In this document: positions 17,645 to 27,175 of the stretch, piece by piece | How positions within the stretch are numbered: position 1 is the first letter of the stretch | Layout of the letters: each line of letters starts with the position of its first letter | Source: Promethearchaeota archaeon | Lineage (GTDB): Archaea > Asgardarchaeota > Lokiarchaeia > Sigyniarchaeales > SOKP01 | NCBI GenBank assembly: GCA_030610785.1 | Contig: JAUWRB010000003.1 | Location: forward strand, 1 to 36,282 | Reading direction: 5' to 3' | Length of the DNA stretch: 36,282 nt | Made by a program: the position numbers and the translations under genes | The notes under the pieces: model-generated | Database searches by the model: none | The model's input: only the letters and a program-made list of their open reading frames with translations | What the model was told of the DNA's origin: nothing

Positions 17645-18280
17645 ATGAAAAAATTCATATCGCTGCTTTCAGGAGGTTTAGATAGTCCCGTAGCCTCATA
17701 TTTAATGATTAAAAAAAACTTTAAGCCAGTTTTTCTTTCTTTTCTAACTTCTGACGATTTTGAACATACAATGAAAAATAAAGTTGTTCTTATAGTTCAA
17801 AAGCTTAAGAAGTTTGTAAATGATAATGTTAAATTATATCTTATCAATCACGATTTAAATTTAGAAGTTTTTAAAAAAAATTGTGATCGAAAATTGACAT
17901 GTGTTCTATGTAAAAGAATGATGATAAGAATAGCAAAAAAAATTGGACAAAAAGAAAATATTAACATCTTAATAACAGGTGATATTTTAGGAGAACAAGC
18001 TAGTCAAACTCTCGATAATTTATATGCCTACAACGATTTAATAAAGGACATTGTAATATTAAGACCTCTAATTGGATGCAATAAGTTAGAAGTTATAAGC
18101 ATGAATAAAAAGATTGGTTTATATGAAATATGTTCTCAAAATTCAGCATTTTGTCAATACTATCCTCAATTTCCAGAAACTCATGCCAAATCGTTAGAAG
18201 TTATAAACGCCGAATCTAATGTTAAATTGGAGGTTTTAATAAATGAATCCATAAAAAACGCAGAAATTTTAGAATTTTAA
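17645..18280 (+). CDS. ThiI-like PP-loop sulfurtransferase domain protein, no THUMP/NFLD
   Basis: ISLLSGGLDSPVASYLMIKKNFKPVFLSF, TCVLCKRMMIRIAKKIG, ITGDILGEQASQTLDNL, RPLIGCNKLEV. Confidence 0.85.
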   Translation: MKKFISLLSGGLDSPVASYLMIKKNFKPVFLSFLTSDDFEHTMKNKVVLIVQKLKKFVNDNVKLYLINHDLNLEVFKKNCDRKLTCVLCKRMMIRIAKKIGQKENINILITGDILGEQASQTLDNLYAYNDLIKDIVILRPLIGCNKLEVISMNKKIGLYEICSQNSAFCQYYPQFPETHAKSLEVINAESNVKLEVLINESIKNAEILEF

Positions 18281-18664
18281 TTTTAATTCTCTAATAATGT
18301 TTCTAAATTTATGATCTTCCAATTCTCTTTCTTGATATTTGTTTAAAGCTTCGCAAATAATTTGGGCTATTATGTGTTTGCAAGCATTTTTTTTTCCGTT
18401 TAAGACTTTCTTATAAAAATCAATACAAGAACAATATAATTTAGGATATATTAAATATTCGCCATTTTTTCCCATAGCAATCCATACAACTCTATTAGAT
18501 GGCTTATAAGTGATTTTAGTAATTCCTCTATTAATTACTTCAATAATTTTTACAGATTTATTTGGAAAAATATCTTCTAATTCTTGAATAAGATCCTCGT
18601 CAATTTTTCCCTTTTTTTTAGCTTTTTTATATATCTTTAATAGCAAATCTTTAGACATTAACAT
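18269..18664 (-). CDS. SWIM zinc-finger protein
   Basis: YCSCIDFYKKVLNGKKNACKHIIAQI = CxC-xn-CxH SWIM motif. Confidence 0.75.
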   Translation of the reverse strand: MLMSKDLLLKIYKKAKKKGKIDEDLIQELEDIFPNKSVKIIEVINRGITKITYKPSNRVVWIAMGKNGEYLIYPKLYCSCIDFYKKVLNGKKNACKHIIAQIICEALNKYQERELEDHKFRNIIRELKLKF

Positions 18665-18700
18665 TCAATATTATATTATAATAGATATATAAAAAGGATC

Positions 18701-20008
18701 ATGGATTTGAATAACATTTTATATATACCTACAAGATATTTTCCTTCAATATCTGGTGCCGAATTTTATTTCCAAAGAATGGCTGAGATTTTAAAAGCAA
18801 AATTTGAATATAATATTGATATATATACTTCAAATGCTATAGATTTTAAAGCTTTAAGGGATCCAAAAGGAAAAATTATTGAAGAAAATTCTAAATTCTT
18901 TAATACAGTAAATAATTTGAGAGTAAATAGATCTCCAATTAATTATAGACTATCGTTCCAGGAAAAATTAGATTTTATTAAAAATATTGATTCTTATAAA
19001 TCACTTCACTTATCTGATGATTGTTTAAAAAAATTATTAAAAAATGGTCCTTATTTGGATGGTTTAATTAAGTTGATTTTAAATTCGGATGAAAATGATT
19101 ATGATTTAGTGCATGCGACCTTTTTTCCATATTTTAACTTAATAATAAGTTTAATCATTGCTAGATTTCTAAATAAACCATCTGTTTGTACGCCTTTCTT
19201 TCATTTTTCAAATCCTCGATATTTAGAACCCAATTTAAATGAAGTACTATCCAAATTTGATTTATTGATTGCATGTACTAATATTGAAAAAAAAAAATTA
19301 TTAGAAAAATTAAATATTTCTGAAGAAAAAGTTAAAGTAATTCCAATGGGCGTTGATTATAATATCTTTGAGAGCATTCATAAAACACAGTTCAAGGATT
19401 TTTATTTCAAACAAAAATTTTTCAAGCAAAAAGAGAAAAAGTATAAATTAGTGTTATTTTGTGGATATAAGAATTATGAAAAGGGTTCAATTTCAATATT
19501 AAAAGCAATTCCTTTTATTTTAAAGAAAATAAAAAAGGTTTATTTTGTTTTTATTGGGCCTTCAACAATGGCTTTTAATAGAGAATTATCGAAAATTCAA
19601 AAAATAAAAAATGTTAGAATTATTAATTTTACTCCTGATAACTTGACTGGTTATTTTGACAAGAAAAAATTAACCGCGTTTGAAGAAGCGGATTTATTTT
19701 TAATGCCAAGTCGAAGTGATGCTTTCGGTATTGCTTTTTTAGAGGCTTGGGCTGTAGGAAAACCCGTAATTGGTTGTAATATTGGTGCAACACCTGAAGT
19801 GATACAAAACGATGTAGATGGTTTTTTAGTAGAATTTGATAATCCACGGGATATTGCAGAAAAAGTTGTTAAACTTTTAAAGAGTAAAAAATTAAGAAAC
19901 AGAATTGGTTTGGCTGGCAAAAAAAAGGTTGCTAACAATTATACTTGGGAAATAGTTGCAAATGAAACCCATAAAATATATCAAAATTTAATAAAAAAAG
20001 ATTATTGA
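18701..20008 (+). CDS. GT4-family glycosyltransferase
   Basis: YIPTRYFPSISGAEFYFQRM, VKVIPMGVDYNIF, ADLFLMPSRSDAFGIAFLEAWAVGKPVIGCNIGATPEVIQNDVDGFLV. Confidence 0.93.
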   Translation: MDLNNILYIPTRYFPSISGAEFYFQRMAEILKAKFEYNIDIYTSNAIDFKALRDPKGKIIEENSKFFNTVNNLRVNRSPINYRLSFQEKLDFIKNIDSYKSLHLSDDCLKKLLKNGPYLDGLIKLILNSDENDYDLVHATFFPYFNLIISLIIARFLNKPSVCTPFFHFSNPRYLEPNLNEVLSKFDLLIACTNIEKKKLLEKLNISEEKVKVIPMGVDYNIFESIHKTQFKDFYFKQKFFKQKEKKYKLVLFCGYKNYEKGSISILKAIPFILKKIKKVYFVFIGPSTMAFNRELSKIQKIKNVRIINFTPDNLTGYFDKKKLTAFEEADLFLMPSRSDAFGIAFLEAWAVGKPVIGCNIGATPEVIQNDVDGFLVEFDNPRDIAEKVVKLLKSKKLRNRIGLAGKKKVANNYTWEIVANETHKIYQNLIKKDY

Positions 20009-20014
20009 TAAAAA

Positions 20015-21235
20015 ATGAAAAAGATCTCTGGAAATTCATATCTAAAAAAAGAAAATGGTATTGTCAAAATTGATTCTATAGTTCTCGATGAATTAATAAA
20101 TAAATTTAAAACTCCTTTTCTAATTTTTATAGAAAATAGGATAAGAGATAATATTAATTCATTCAAAAATATATTTAATTCAATATTTGAAAATTTCCAT
20201 TGTTTTTATTCTTTTAAAGCAAATTTTCTTCCCGATATTTGTAAAATTATAGAATCCGAGGGAATTGGTGCTGAAGTAATAGGATTGCCTGAGCTTAATT
20301 TATCATTAAAAATTGGATTCGATCCTGATAAAATAATTGTTGGAGGCCCGTATCTTCCAATTGAATTGATCGAAAAGAGTATAATAAATAATGTAAGAGA
20401 AATAATAGTTTATAATTTAAATGATTTAAAACGGATTGATGTGATTGCTCAAAAATATGGAAAAGTGCAAAATATCTGTATTAGAATAAATTCCCAAAAA
20501 TATAAAAGTAAATTAGGAATCATTTTTAGCGAAAAGAATTTAACGATTTTAAAAAATATAATTAAAACATCTAAAAACATCAAAATCACTACGATTTTAT
20601 CTCATTATAGCACACAAATGAATAACATTGAACAATTTAAAAATAATATAAAAGCCATCGCAAAAAGTGTAAAAAAAATAAAATCCATTGGGTTAAATAT
20701 TGAAAATTTAAATTTAGGTGGAGGTTTTCCAGAAGCATCAGTAATGCCAATTGCTCAATTAAAAAAAATCGCTTCTGAAATAAATGCAATAATCAATGAA
20801 TTTAATATCAATTATAAAAATATATATTTTGAACCCGGTCGATATTTCGTTGGAGATGCTGGTTTATTTATTTCAGAAATTATTAAAGTTAGTGAAGAGC
20901 GCTGGATATTTTTAAATATTGGAAATCATATTTGCCCAAAATTCGCTAGATGTTCTTTAAGATTTTATAATATATCTCAGATTGACAGAGCTCATAAGTA
21001 TAAGACTTCATTTGCAGGAATTGTTCCTACAGATCAAGATGTTTTGGCTAAGAATTATTTCTTTACTGAGAATTTAACAGAAGGGGATAAAGTCATGGTT
21101 ACAAATGTGGGGGCTTACACGCTAACGTTTTCCAATCGTTTTCCTTATACTTTACCTGAAATCTTTCTCGTTAATGGAAGTAGTCTTAAAAAAATTTTTG
21201 ACCCTTTTAAAAATAATGACTTTTCCTTACAATAA
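20015..21235 (+). CDS. Fold-type III PLP-dependent decarboxylase family protein (LysA/ODC-like), divergent active site
   Basis: CFYSFKANFLPDICKI (PLP Lys), LNLGGGFPE, EPGRYFVGDAGLF, NVGAYTLTFSNRF. Confidence 0.85.
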   Translation: MKKISGNSYLKKENGIVKIDSIVLDELINKFKTPFLIFIENRIRDNINSFKNIFNSIFENFHCFYSFKANFLPDICKIIESEGIGAEVIGLPELNLSLKIGFDPDKIIVGGPYLPIELIEKSIINNVREIIVYNLNDLKRIDVIAQKYGKVQNICIRINSQKYKSKLGIIFSEKNLTILKNIIKTSKNIKITTILSHYSTQMNNIEQFKNNIKAIAKSVKKIKSIGLNIENLNLGGGFPEASVMPIAQLKKIASEINAIINEFNINYKNIYFEPGRYFVGDAGLFISEIIKVSEERWIFLNIGNHICPKFARCSLRFYNISQIDRAHKYKTSFAGIVPTDQDVLAKNYFFTENLTEGDKVMVTNVGAYTLTFSNRFPYTLPEIFLVNGSSLKKIFDPFKNNDFSLQ

Positions 21236-21299
21236 TTTAAAAAAAAGTTTCTATTAAGAAATAATATCTGGATATCACATTAATTCTAATTTTAATTTA

Positions 21300-22469
21300 A
21301 TGATTATTCTAATAAGAAAAGATAATAAAAAAAAAGTGATATTGAGAATGGAATCGTTAATTAGAAACGCCCGTAAGAGAGAAATTATAAGACCTCAGAT
21401 TGAAAAATTTGGCACTGCTAATATTAAGATCATGGGATGTGGTGGAGCAGGCTGCAATACAGTTAATCGCCTAATGAATATCGGAATTAAAGGCGCTAAA
21501 TGCGTTGCGTTAAATACAGATCAGCAGCACCTTAATATGATTGATTCTCACATTAAAATTTTAATTGGAAAGAGTTTAACAAAAGGGTTAGGGGCAGGAG
21601 GCAACCCCGAAATTGGTAGAGACGCCGCAGAAGAATCTCGGGATGAATTAACTAAACTTTTAAGAGAAACTGATTTAGTTTTTATTACTTGTGGAGAAGG
21701 TGGTGGAACTGGAACAGGAAGCGCCCCTATCGTGGCAGAAATTGCTAAATTCGAAGGTGCTATTGTAGTAGGAGTAGTAACTCTCCCTTTTGAGACAGAA
21801 ATAGGTCGTATCGAAATCGCAAAAAATGGTTTAACTCTTTTGAAAAGATTTGTTGATACTTTAATTGTAATTGATAATAATCGTTTATTAGAAATCGCTC
21901 CTGACTTACCAATTAGGGAAGCATTTAGTGTTGCCGATGAGGTTTTAGCGACCATGGTAAAAGGTATTACGGAAACGATTTCTCTACCCTCCTTAATAAA
22001 TTTAGATTTCGCTGATGTAAGGACTATATTAAGTACTGGTGGAGTTGCTATTGTTGGTATTGGAGAATCTAATGGAAAAGAAAATAGAGTAGAAGATGCT
22101 ATTATTGATGCTCTGAATTCACCATTACTCGATGTAGATATTACTGGTGCTAAGGGTGCATTGATTCATATTTGTGGAGGAAATGATATGACATTAGCGG
22201 AAGCTAATTCGGTAGCCAAAAATATCTATAAAAAAATGGATGTGAATAATTCCATGGTAATATGGGGTGCTCGAGTTTCCGACGAATTTGATGGTTATTT
22301 AAGAGTAATGCTTCTTATAACAGGTATTAAATCTCCTCAAATTTTTGGTAATGCTTGTTCAATAAATCAACCGATAAATAACCATGCTTTTAAAAACGCA
22401 AATATTGAACTTAATCCAAGAAAGCTATCAGATGACATTTTTAATATAAAAGAAATTGTTTTTGATTAA
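21300..22469 (+). CDS. ftsZ: Cell division protein FtsZ (start may be the internal ATG at 21351)
   Basis: IKIMGCGGAGCNTVNRL, CGEGGGTGTGSAPIVAEIAK, T7-loop NLDFADVRTIL. Confidence 0.97.
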   Translation: MIILIRKDNKKKVILRMESLIRNARKREIIRPQIEKFGTANIKIMGCGGAGCNTVNRLMNIGIKGAKCVALNTDQQHLNMIDSHIKILIGKSLTKGLGAGGNPEIGRDAAEESRDELTKLLRETDLVFITCGEGGGTGTGSAPIVAEIAKFEGAIVVGVVTLPFETEIGRIEIAKNGLTLLKRFVDTLIVIDNNRLLEIAPDLPIREAFSVADEVLATMVKGITETISLPSLINLDFADVRTILSTGGVAIVGIGESNGKENRVEDAIIDALNSPLLDVDITGAKGALIHICGGNDMTLAEANSVAKNIYKKMDVNNSMVIWGARVSDEFDGYLRVMLLITGIKSPQIFGNACSINQPINNHAFKNANIELNPRKLSDDIFNIKEIVFD

Positions 22470-22523
22470 TTTATTTTAAATTTTTTTTTATGAGTTTTAA
22501 TACATATTTTTCTAATCACATTT

Positions 22524-22895
22524 ATGGAAAATAAGTATTCTTTAGAAATTCAAAAAGAAATAGACGACATTTTAAATAATATAGATGCTTGGAAAGATTT
22601 ATTTTTCATTAATTATGAATTTTATTACGACGGGTGGGCAATTTTTTTGAAGGAAAAAAATATTTATCCTAGAAAAATTGTGATTTTTAAGTCTTATAGC
22701 AAAAATTCTTATTCAATTAAAAGTTTCGAAATTCATTTTAATAACAATATCAAAAAAGAAAAATTTAAAGAATTATACTCTAAAAAAAATATTGAAAATA
22801 AAATAAAATTATTAAATGAATTAAAAGAAATAATTTATGGAAAAGATTTATTATTTTTGGCTTCAAAGATATATTATAATCAAATCTTGGAGTAA
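22524..22895 (+). CDS. Hypothetical protein
   Basis: Intact 123-aa ORF between ftsZ and the convergent KH gene; no family recognised. Confidence 0.5.
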   Translation: MENKYSLEIQKEIDDILNNIDAWKDLFFINYEFYYDGWAIFLKEKNIYPRKIVIFKSYSKNSYSIKSFEIHFNNNIKKEKFKELYSKKNIENKIKLLNELKEIIYGKDLLFLASKIYYNQILE

Positions 22896-22899
22896 CGTT

Positions 22900-23457
22900 T
22901 TAAAATTCAGGCTTATAAAACTTCCGAAATTGTTCTCTCTTTTTTTCATTATATTTATTCTCCAGAAATCTTAATACCATATGGTGGGGCATCCCATTTA
23001 ACAACATGCTTACTGCTTTTCGAGCAATTTGTAAATTTTCATAATCTGCGATAATTGAAACCGTTTTCCCATGAACAGAAATAAAGCATCCGGCAAATCT
23101 TTCGATTGCATTCCTCATTTCTCCATTTCTTCCAATAATACGTCCTTTCATCCTTTTTATTCTTTTATCTGATTTTCCTAATATTAATAAAAGGTTAAAA
23201 ATTTCAAGGTCATAAGTCTCTTCTAACAATTTTATGGCTTTTTTTGGATTAAAACCTCTATTAATTGCGTTAATTACTTTTTTAGCAGTTAAAATATTCA
23301 ATGGATTATAATCGGGAGAATCGATAATCGGAGAGATTTCACAATCACCCGTTTTACTATTCAGATCAATTTTAACGCCCAATTTTTTCTCAATTTCTTC
23401 TTTTATCTCTCCATTTTTACCAATAACGACCCCAATTCTGGCTTTTGACACTTTCAT
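22900..23457 (-). CDS. KH-domain protein, Pno1/Krr1-like ribosome-biogenesis factor
   Basis: IGVVIGKNGEIKEEIEKKLGVKI and KGRIIGRNGEMRNAIERFAGCFISVHGKTVSIIADYENLQIARKAVSMLLNGMPH. Confidence 0.92.
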   Translation of the reverse strand: MKVSKARIGVVIGKNGEIKEEIEKKLGVKIDLNSKTGDCEISPIIDSPDYNPLNILTAKKVINAINRGFNPKKAIKLLEETYDLEIFNLLLILGKSDKRIKRMKGRIIGRNGEMRNAIERFAGCFISVHGKTVSIIADYENLQIARKAVSMLLNGMPHHMVLRFLENKYNEKKREQFRKFYKPEF

Positions 23458-23503
23458 GGTTTAACAGTATTTTTTTATACTTTTAAGATGATTTATTGTT
23501 TCT

Positions 23504-24352
23504 TTATCTATCAAAATTAATAATGTCATAGTAATAACTTTTAGGATCGGGAGTTACAACTCCTAATTTTTTAAAAAAATTGAAAATATTTTTAATATCT
23601 CTTACCAAATATATTTCTGCTTTTGGATGTTGAATTGAAACTGCTTGAGAAATATCAATCACAATTGGCTTTTGATTATGATACAAAATGTTAAACTCGC
23701 TTAAATCTCCATGAACCAATTTTGCTTTTTGATATAAAATTTTTATAAAAGATAATATTTCCTTAAATAAGTTAATTTTATCTTTTGGATTTTTAATATC
23801 TTTTAGTTTTGGTGCGGGAATTGCTTCAAAACCAATATATTCCATTATTAATATATTACTTTTAATATGTAAAGGCTCTGGGACTCTTAACCCTGCTTTA
23901 TATGCTCTTTTAAGATTTTTATATTCTTTTTTTGCCCATAAATAAATAATCTTTGAAATATTACGGGGAAGCTTCTTAAATCTTGGATCTCCTATGATAT
24001 AATTCCGCATCCATTTTGAAGTGTTACTATCTATTTTATAAATTTTTATTGCGACTTCTTTTCCTTTTTGATCGTACGCTAAATAAACATTGGCTTCTTT
24101 TCCGGCTGAAATAATTCCTTCAATTTTTCCTAAAGGACCATTCACTAATAATTTATTTAATTGAAAAATTGTTCGTTCGTCAAAAACAGATTCTATAGTA
24201 GCACGTTTTTTTGACTGATCAATTTTCCTAATCCTTTTATTATCAATATTTTTTTTTTCTAAATTATCTACATTATAATCTATATTGTCATTTAAATCAA
24301 TATCTAAAAAATCCTCATATTCATCGTCATTATCATCGTTATTTTTTTCCAA
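23504..24352 (-). CDS. RIO1-family serine protein kinase
   Basis: GIISAGKEANVYLAYDQKGKEVAIKIYK, LVHGDLSEFNILYHNQKPIVIDISQAV. Confidence 0.95.
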   Translation of the reverse strand: MEKNNDDNDDEYEDFLDIDLNDNIDYNVDNLEKKNIDNKRIRKIDQSKKRATIESVFDERTIFQLNKLLVNGPLGKIEGIISAGKEANVYLAYDQKGKEVAIKIYKIDSNTSKWMRNYIIGDPRFKKLPRNISKIIYLWAKKEYKNLKRAYKAGLRVPEPLHIKSNILIMEYIGFEAIPAPKLKDIKNPKDKINLFKEILSFIKILYQKAKLVHGDLSEFNILYHNQKPIVIDISQAVSIQHPKAEIYLVRDIKNIFNFFKKLGVVTPDPKSYYYDIINFDR

Positions 24353-25282
24353 TTAGACATCCTCAAGGTTTTTTTTTAAAAAATAATTCTTATTATTAAA
24401 AAAATAAGAGTAATCTTTTATCAATTTAGTGTTCTTTTTATTTCTTAATACAATCTTATTTCTAGTTATGTTCTCAACAATGTAATTATTATTTTCTATT
24501 GAAACTATATCTTTTTTTTTAATAGGCAAAAATTTTATAAGCGTCTTTAATCTATAAATTCCCCTCCCTTTTTGAGTATCTCTTCCTACTAACTTTTTTG
24601 ATCTTTTTAAAATAAAATGATAGTTAGTTCTTAAAAAAGAAATGATATAATTCATTAATTCATTTGTACTTAAATAAAGATCTACACCATTCTTTTGATC
24701 TTCTATTTTAACTATGTATTGCTTACTATCTTTTTCAAATATTTTTTCCACAAGTTCATTGGTACCATCTAATATTTTTTTTATTAAATCAAATTGAGTC
24801 TTGTCTTTAACTCTTAGTTGCATGATCGATAAAAAGTAAGTACCTCCTCTCAGATTAGAACAATTCTTACATAATTCATAATTCAGATTTATTTTTATTG
24901 TTTGTTGATGTTTAATCTTTATATCATTTTTCAGAGTTCCGTGGATCGTCAAATCACAAGATATTAATAAATCTTTTGAGGAATATATGAAACTACTTTC
25001 GTTAGGTAATAGGAAAAAATCAATATTATTTTCTTTTAAATAGGATTTTAATAAAAATCTATAGATTGCTTCTTCGATAATTGAAAAAATCTGATTTTTT
25101 TTGGGTTCAATCCATTCTTCTTTCCTTGTATAACTACCGCAATCAAGACAAACTTTAAAAGAAATTTTATCAATCAGTTCAAATAATGGGTGTTCCTTCA
25201 AATAACAATTAAGACACATTCCAAAATGAGGATCATTATCATCTAAAATTTTACCGCATATTGCGCAAAACCTACGAGGCAT
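24353..25282 (-). CDS. NMD3-family protein
   Basis: RRFCAICGKILDDNDPHFGMCLNCYLKEHPLFELIDKISFKVCLDCGSYTRKEEW; tetra-Cys N-terminus. Confidence 0.88.
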   Translation of the reverse strand: MPRRFCAICGKILDDNDPHFGMCLNCYLKEHPLFELIDKISFKVCLDCGSYTRKEEWIEPKKNQIFSIIEEAIYRFLLKSYLKENNIDFFLLPNESSFIYSSKDLLISCDLTIHGTLKNDIKIKHQQTIKINLNYELCKNCSNLRGGTYFLSIMQLRVKDKTQFDLIKKILDGTNELVEKIFEKDSKQYIVKIEDQKNGVDLYLSTNELMNYIISFLRTNYHFILKRSKKLVGRDTQKGRGIYRLKTLIKFLPIKKKDIVSIENNNYIVENITRNKIVLRNKKNTKLIKDYSYFFNNKNYFLKKNLEDV

Positions 25283-25656
25283 TAAAACACCATCTTTAAA
25301 GCCATTGGAATACCATTTATGTATTGAAAGCCATTTTTAGAAAGGATTTTATAGTCTATTGCTTTTTTAATTATATTTTCTCCCACGATATTGAAGAATG
25401 ACGCTTCCTTTAGAATTTCAATTGCTTCCTCTAATTTTATTACGTTTCCACCAAAAAATTGATTCGATATTTCAATTCTTAAATTTCCTTCCTTAAAAAC
25501 TTGGTTGAGTAATTCTTCATCGCAACATGCAACAGTTTCCGTGGAATTAAAGTGATGAATTTTAAGGTAAACTTTCATTATTTTGTTGCTATTCTTTTTT
25601 AAATTTTCAATAATAATTGTAAAATTATTTCTCTTTAATTTCTTCCCTAACACCAC
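25282..25656 (-). CDS. DUF424-family protein (true start probably the internal MKVYLKIH)
   Basis: MKVYLKIHHFNSTETVACCDEELLNQVFKEGNLRIEISNQFFGG...SFFNIVGENIIKKAI; follows aIF2beta. Confidence 0.75.
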   Translation of the reverse strand: MVLGKKLKRNNFTIIIENLKKNSNKIMKVYLKIHHFNSTETVACCDEELLNQVFKEGNLRIEISNQFFGGNVIKLEEAIEILKEASFFNIVGENIIKKAIDYKILSKNGFQYINGIPMALKMVF

Positions 25657-26038
25657 AAGCTGCGCATTTAAGAAACAATTTTTTACTTTCTCTTTGAATT
25701 ACCGTATCAGGTTTATTACAAACGCTACATAATACGTATGTTTTGGTGTAAATTTCAATTAATCGATTTAATACTTGCTCTTTGTAACGACCCTTTAGAA
25801 ATAATTGATTCCCACGAATTTCTCCCATTGTTCCTGCTTTTTGTAAAAATATTCTAAAAAAATGCTTTTTATCTCTATTAAGTGTATTTATAATCTTATT
25901 AAAATTTGTTATATAAGTATTTTTACTTTCGAGATGAAGGATAACTTTAGGAATTTCAAATCTATTCGATTGTTTTATGTTTTCTGGAATTCTTTCGTAT
26001 GCACTTTCTAATAATTTTTCATAATTGTTTAAATCCAT
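25625..26038 (-). CDS. Translation initiation factor aIF2 subunit beta
   Basis: FEIPKVILHLESKNTYITNFNKIINTLNRDKKHFFRIFLQKAGTMGEIRGNQLFLKGRY, CSVCNKPDTVIQRESKKLFLKCAACG. Confidence 0.96.
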   Translation of the reverse strand: MDLNNYEKLLESAYERIPENIKQSNRFEIPKVILHLESKNTYITNFNKIINTLNRDKKHFFRIFLQKAGTMGEIRGNQLFLKGRYKEQVLNRLIEIYTKTYVLCSVCNKPDTVIQRESKKLFLKCAACGVREEIKEK

Positions 26039-26247
26039 ATTAAACTTCTTTTTTTATTTTTCTTATTAAATTAATAAAATAATTTATAGAAAAAGAATTT
26101 TGCAATTTTAAAAGTAAAAATGATTATTTTTGATTAAAAATATTGATATCGTTTAATAAACAATTTAAAATGTCTTATAATGTCGTTGTCTTTTTTCGTT
26201 TTAATAATTAGTTGAGAGGTTACTTATTAGATCTCCAGTTAAAAACG

Positions 26248-26994
26248 CTAATATATTTGGAAAACATTTTCTTCTGATTGATATATTCTTGACTCCATTT
26301 CTAAATCTCTAATATGGCTCCTTAAATCATCTTCGGAAATTTGTGTTATTTTTTTTAATTCTTGAAAACTTATTCCATTTCCATCTAAAGAATTGTCTTC
26401 GATTAAAGTATATATTTTTTCCTTAAGATCATTTAAATTATTACCTTGTTCTTCTTCAAATAGATCTTTTACGTCAATTTCGGCTGAAATTTCATCTATA
26501 ACGATTTCTTCATTCAATATCTCAGGTATTTTTTGGGTCTCACCTGATTTTATCTTTTTTATTATTTCAGCATTTCTTAGCAAAATTAAATTAGGATCTT
26601 CAATTTTTTTTATAATTTCAGGAGATATTGAGATATATTCTTTCCAATGCCGGATTAAACCAATTACATCAATAATATCTCCTTTTTTAAAATTCTTATA
26701 TTTTTCGGGATTTGCGCTCCAAAAAATTGCGCGAATCAAACCAGTACCATCATCTAAATCAAACTCAATCCTAAGATTCGAAGTATCGTCATCTTCTGAA
26801 TATATATCTTCTCTATTAGCTTGAGTGTTAGTAATTTCTCTCTTATCGACTATCGTAGCTATATTCCGAATTCTTTTTAATTTTCCAAAAATTGTAAATA
26901 AAATTTTTTCTTCGCTCAAATATCGCCCTTCTAAAAGATGCTTTATCCAACAACAAATTGCCGAATATCTTTTAAAACTTTTTGTCTCATTCAT
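26248..26994 (-). CDS. OB-fold protein with C-terminal winged-helix-like region, RPA2/RPA32-like
   Basis: LRIEFDLDDGTGLIRAIFWSANPEKYKNFKKGDIIDVIGLIRHWKEYISI (OB fold), C-terminal ISFQELKKITQISEDDLRSHIRDLEMESRIYQSEENVFQIY (wHTH-like). Confidence 0.75.
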   Translation of the reverse strand: MNETKSFKRYSAICCWIKHLLEGRYLSEEKILFTIFGKLKRIRNIATIVDKREITNTQANREDIYSEDDDTSNLRIEFDLDDGTGLIRAIFWSANPEKYKNFKKGDIIDVIGLIRHWKEYISISPEIIKKIEDPNLILLRNAEIIKKIKSGETQKIPEILNEEIVIDEISAEIDVKDLFEEEQGNNLNDLKEKIYTLIEDNSLDGNGISFQELKKITQISEDDLRSHIRDLEMESRIYQSEENVFQIY

Positions 26995-27092
26995 AAAAAA
27001 TTAAACTATTTCATTTCTTTTATATTAATTAATATTAATATTGCATTTTATAAAAAAATTTTAGGTTAAATTTAAATTCTTTAAAAAATTAT

Positions 27093-27148
27093 TTTACTAA
27101 GTAAAGCTTGCCTAGACGGGTTCTTTTAAGAAGATTCCGAATAGTAAA
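27093..27148 (+). ncRNA. Possible small structured RNA upstream of the tRNA
   Basis: TTTACTA (27093-27099)/TAGTAAA (27142-27148) closing stem with internal TTCTT-TT-AAGAA hairpin; locally GC-richer. Confidence 0.2.
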
Positions 27149-27175
27149 TTAAAAATATAGGTTTTTAGATGCTGA

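Noticed and set aside
21548-21955. 135-aa minus-strand ORF
   Set aside because: Antisense to the ftsZ core; shadow ORF.
26393-26824. 143-aa plus-strand ORF
   Set aside because: Antisense to the RPA2-like gene; Ser/Ile/Phe-rich low-complexity product.
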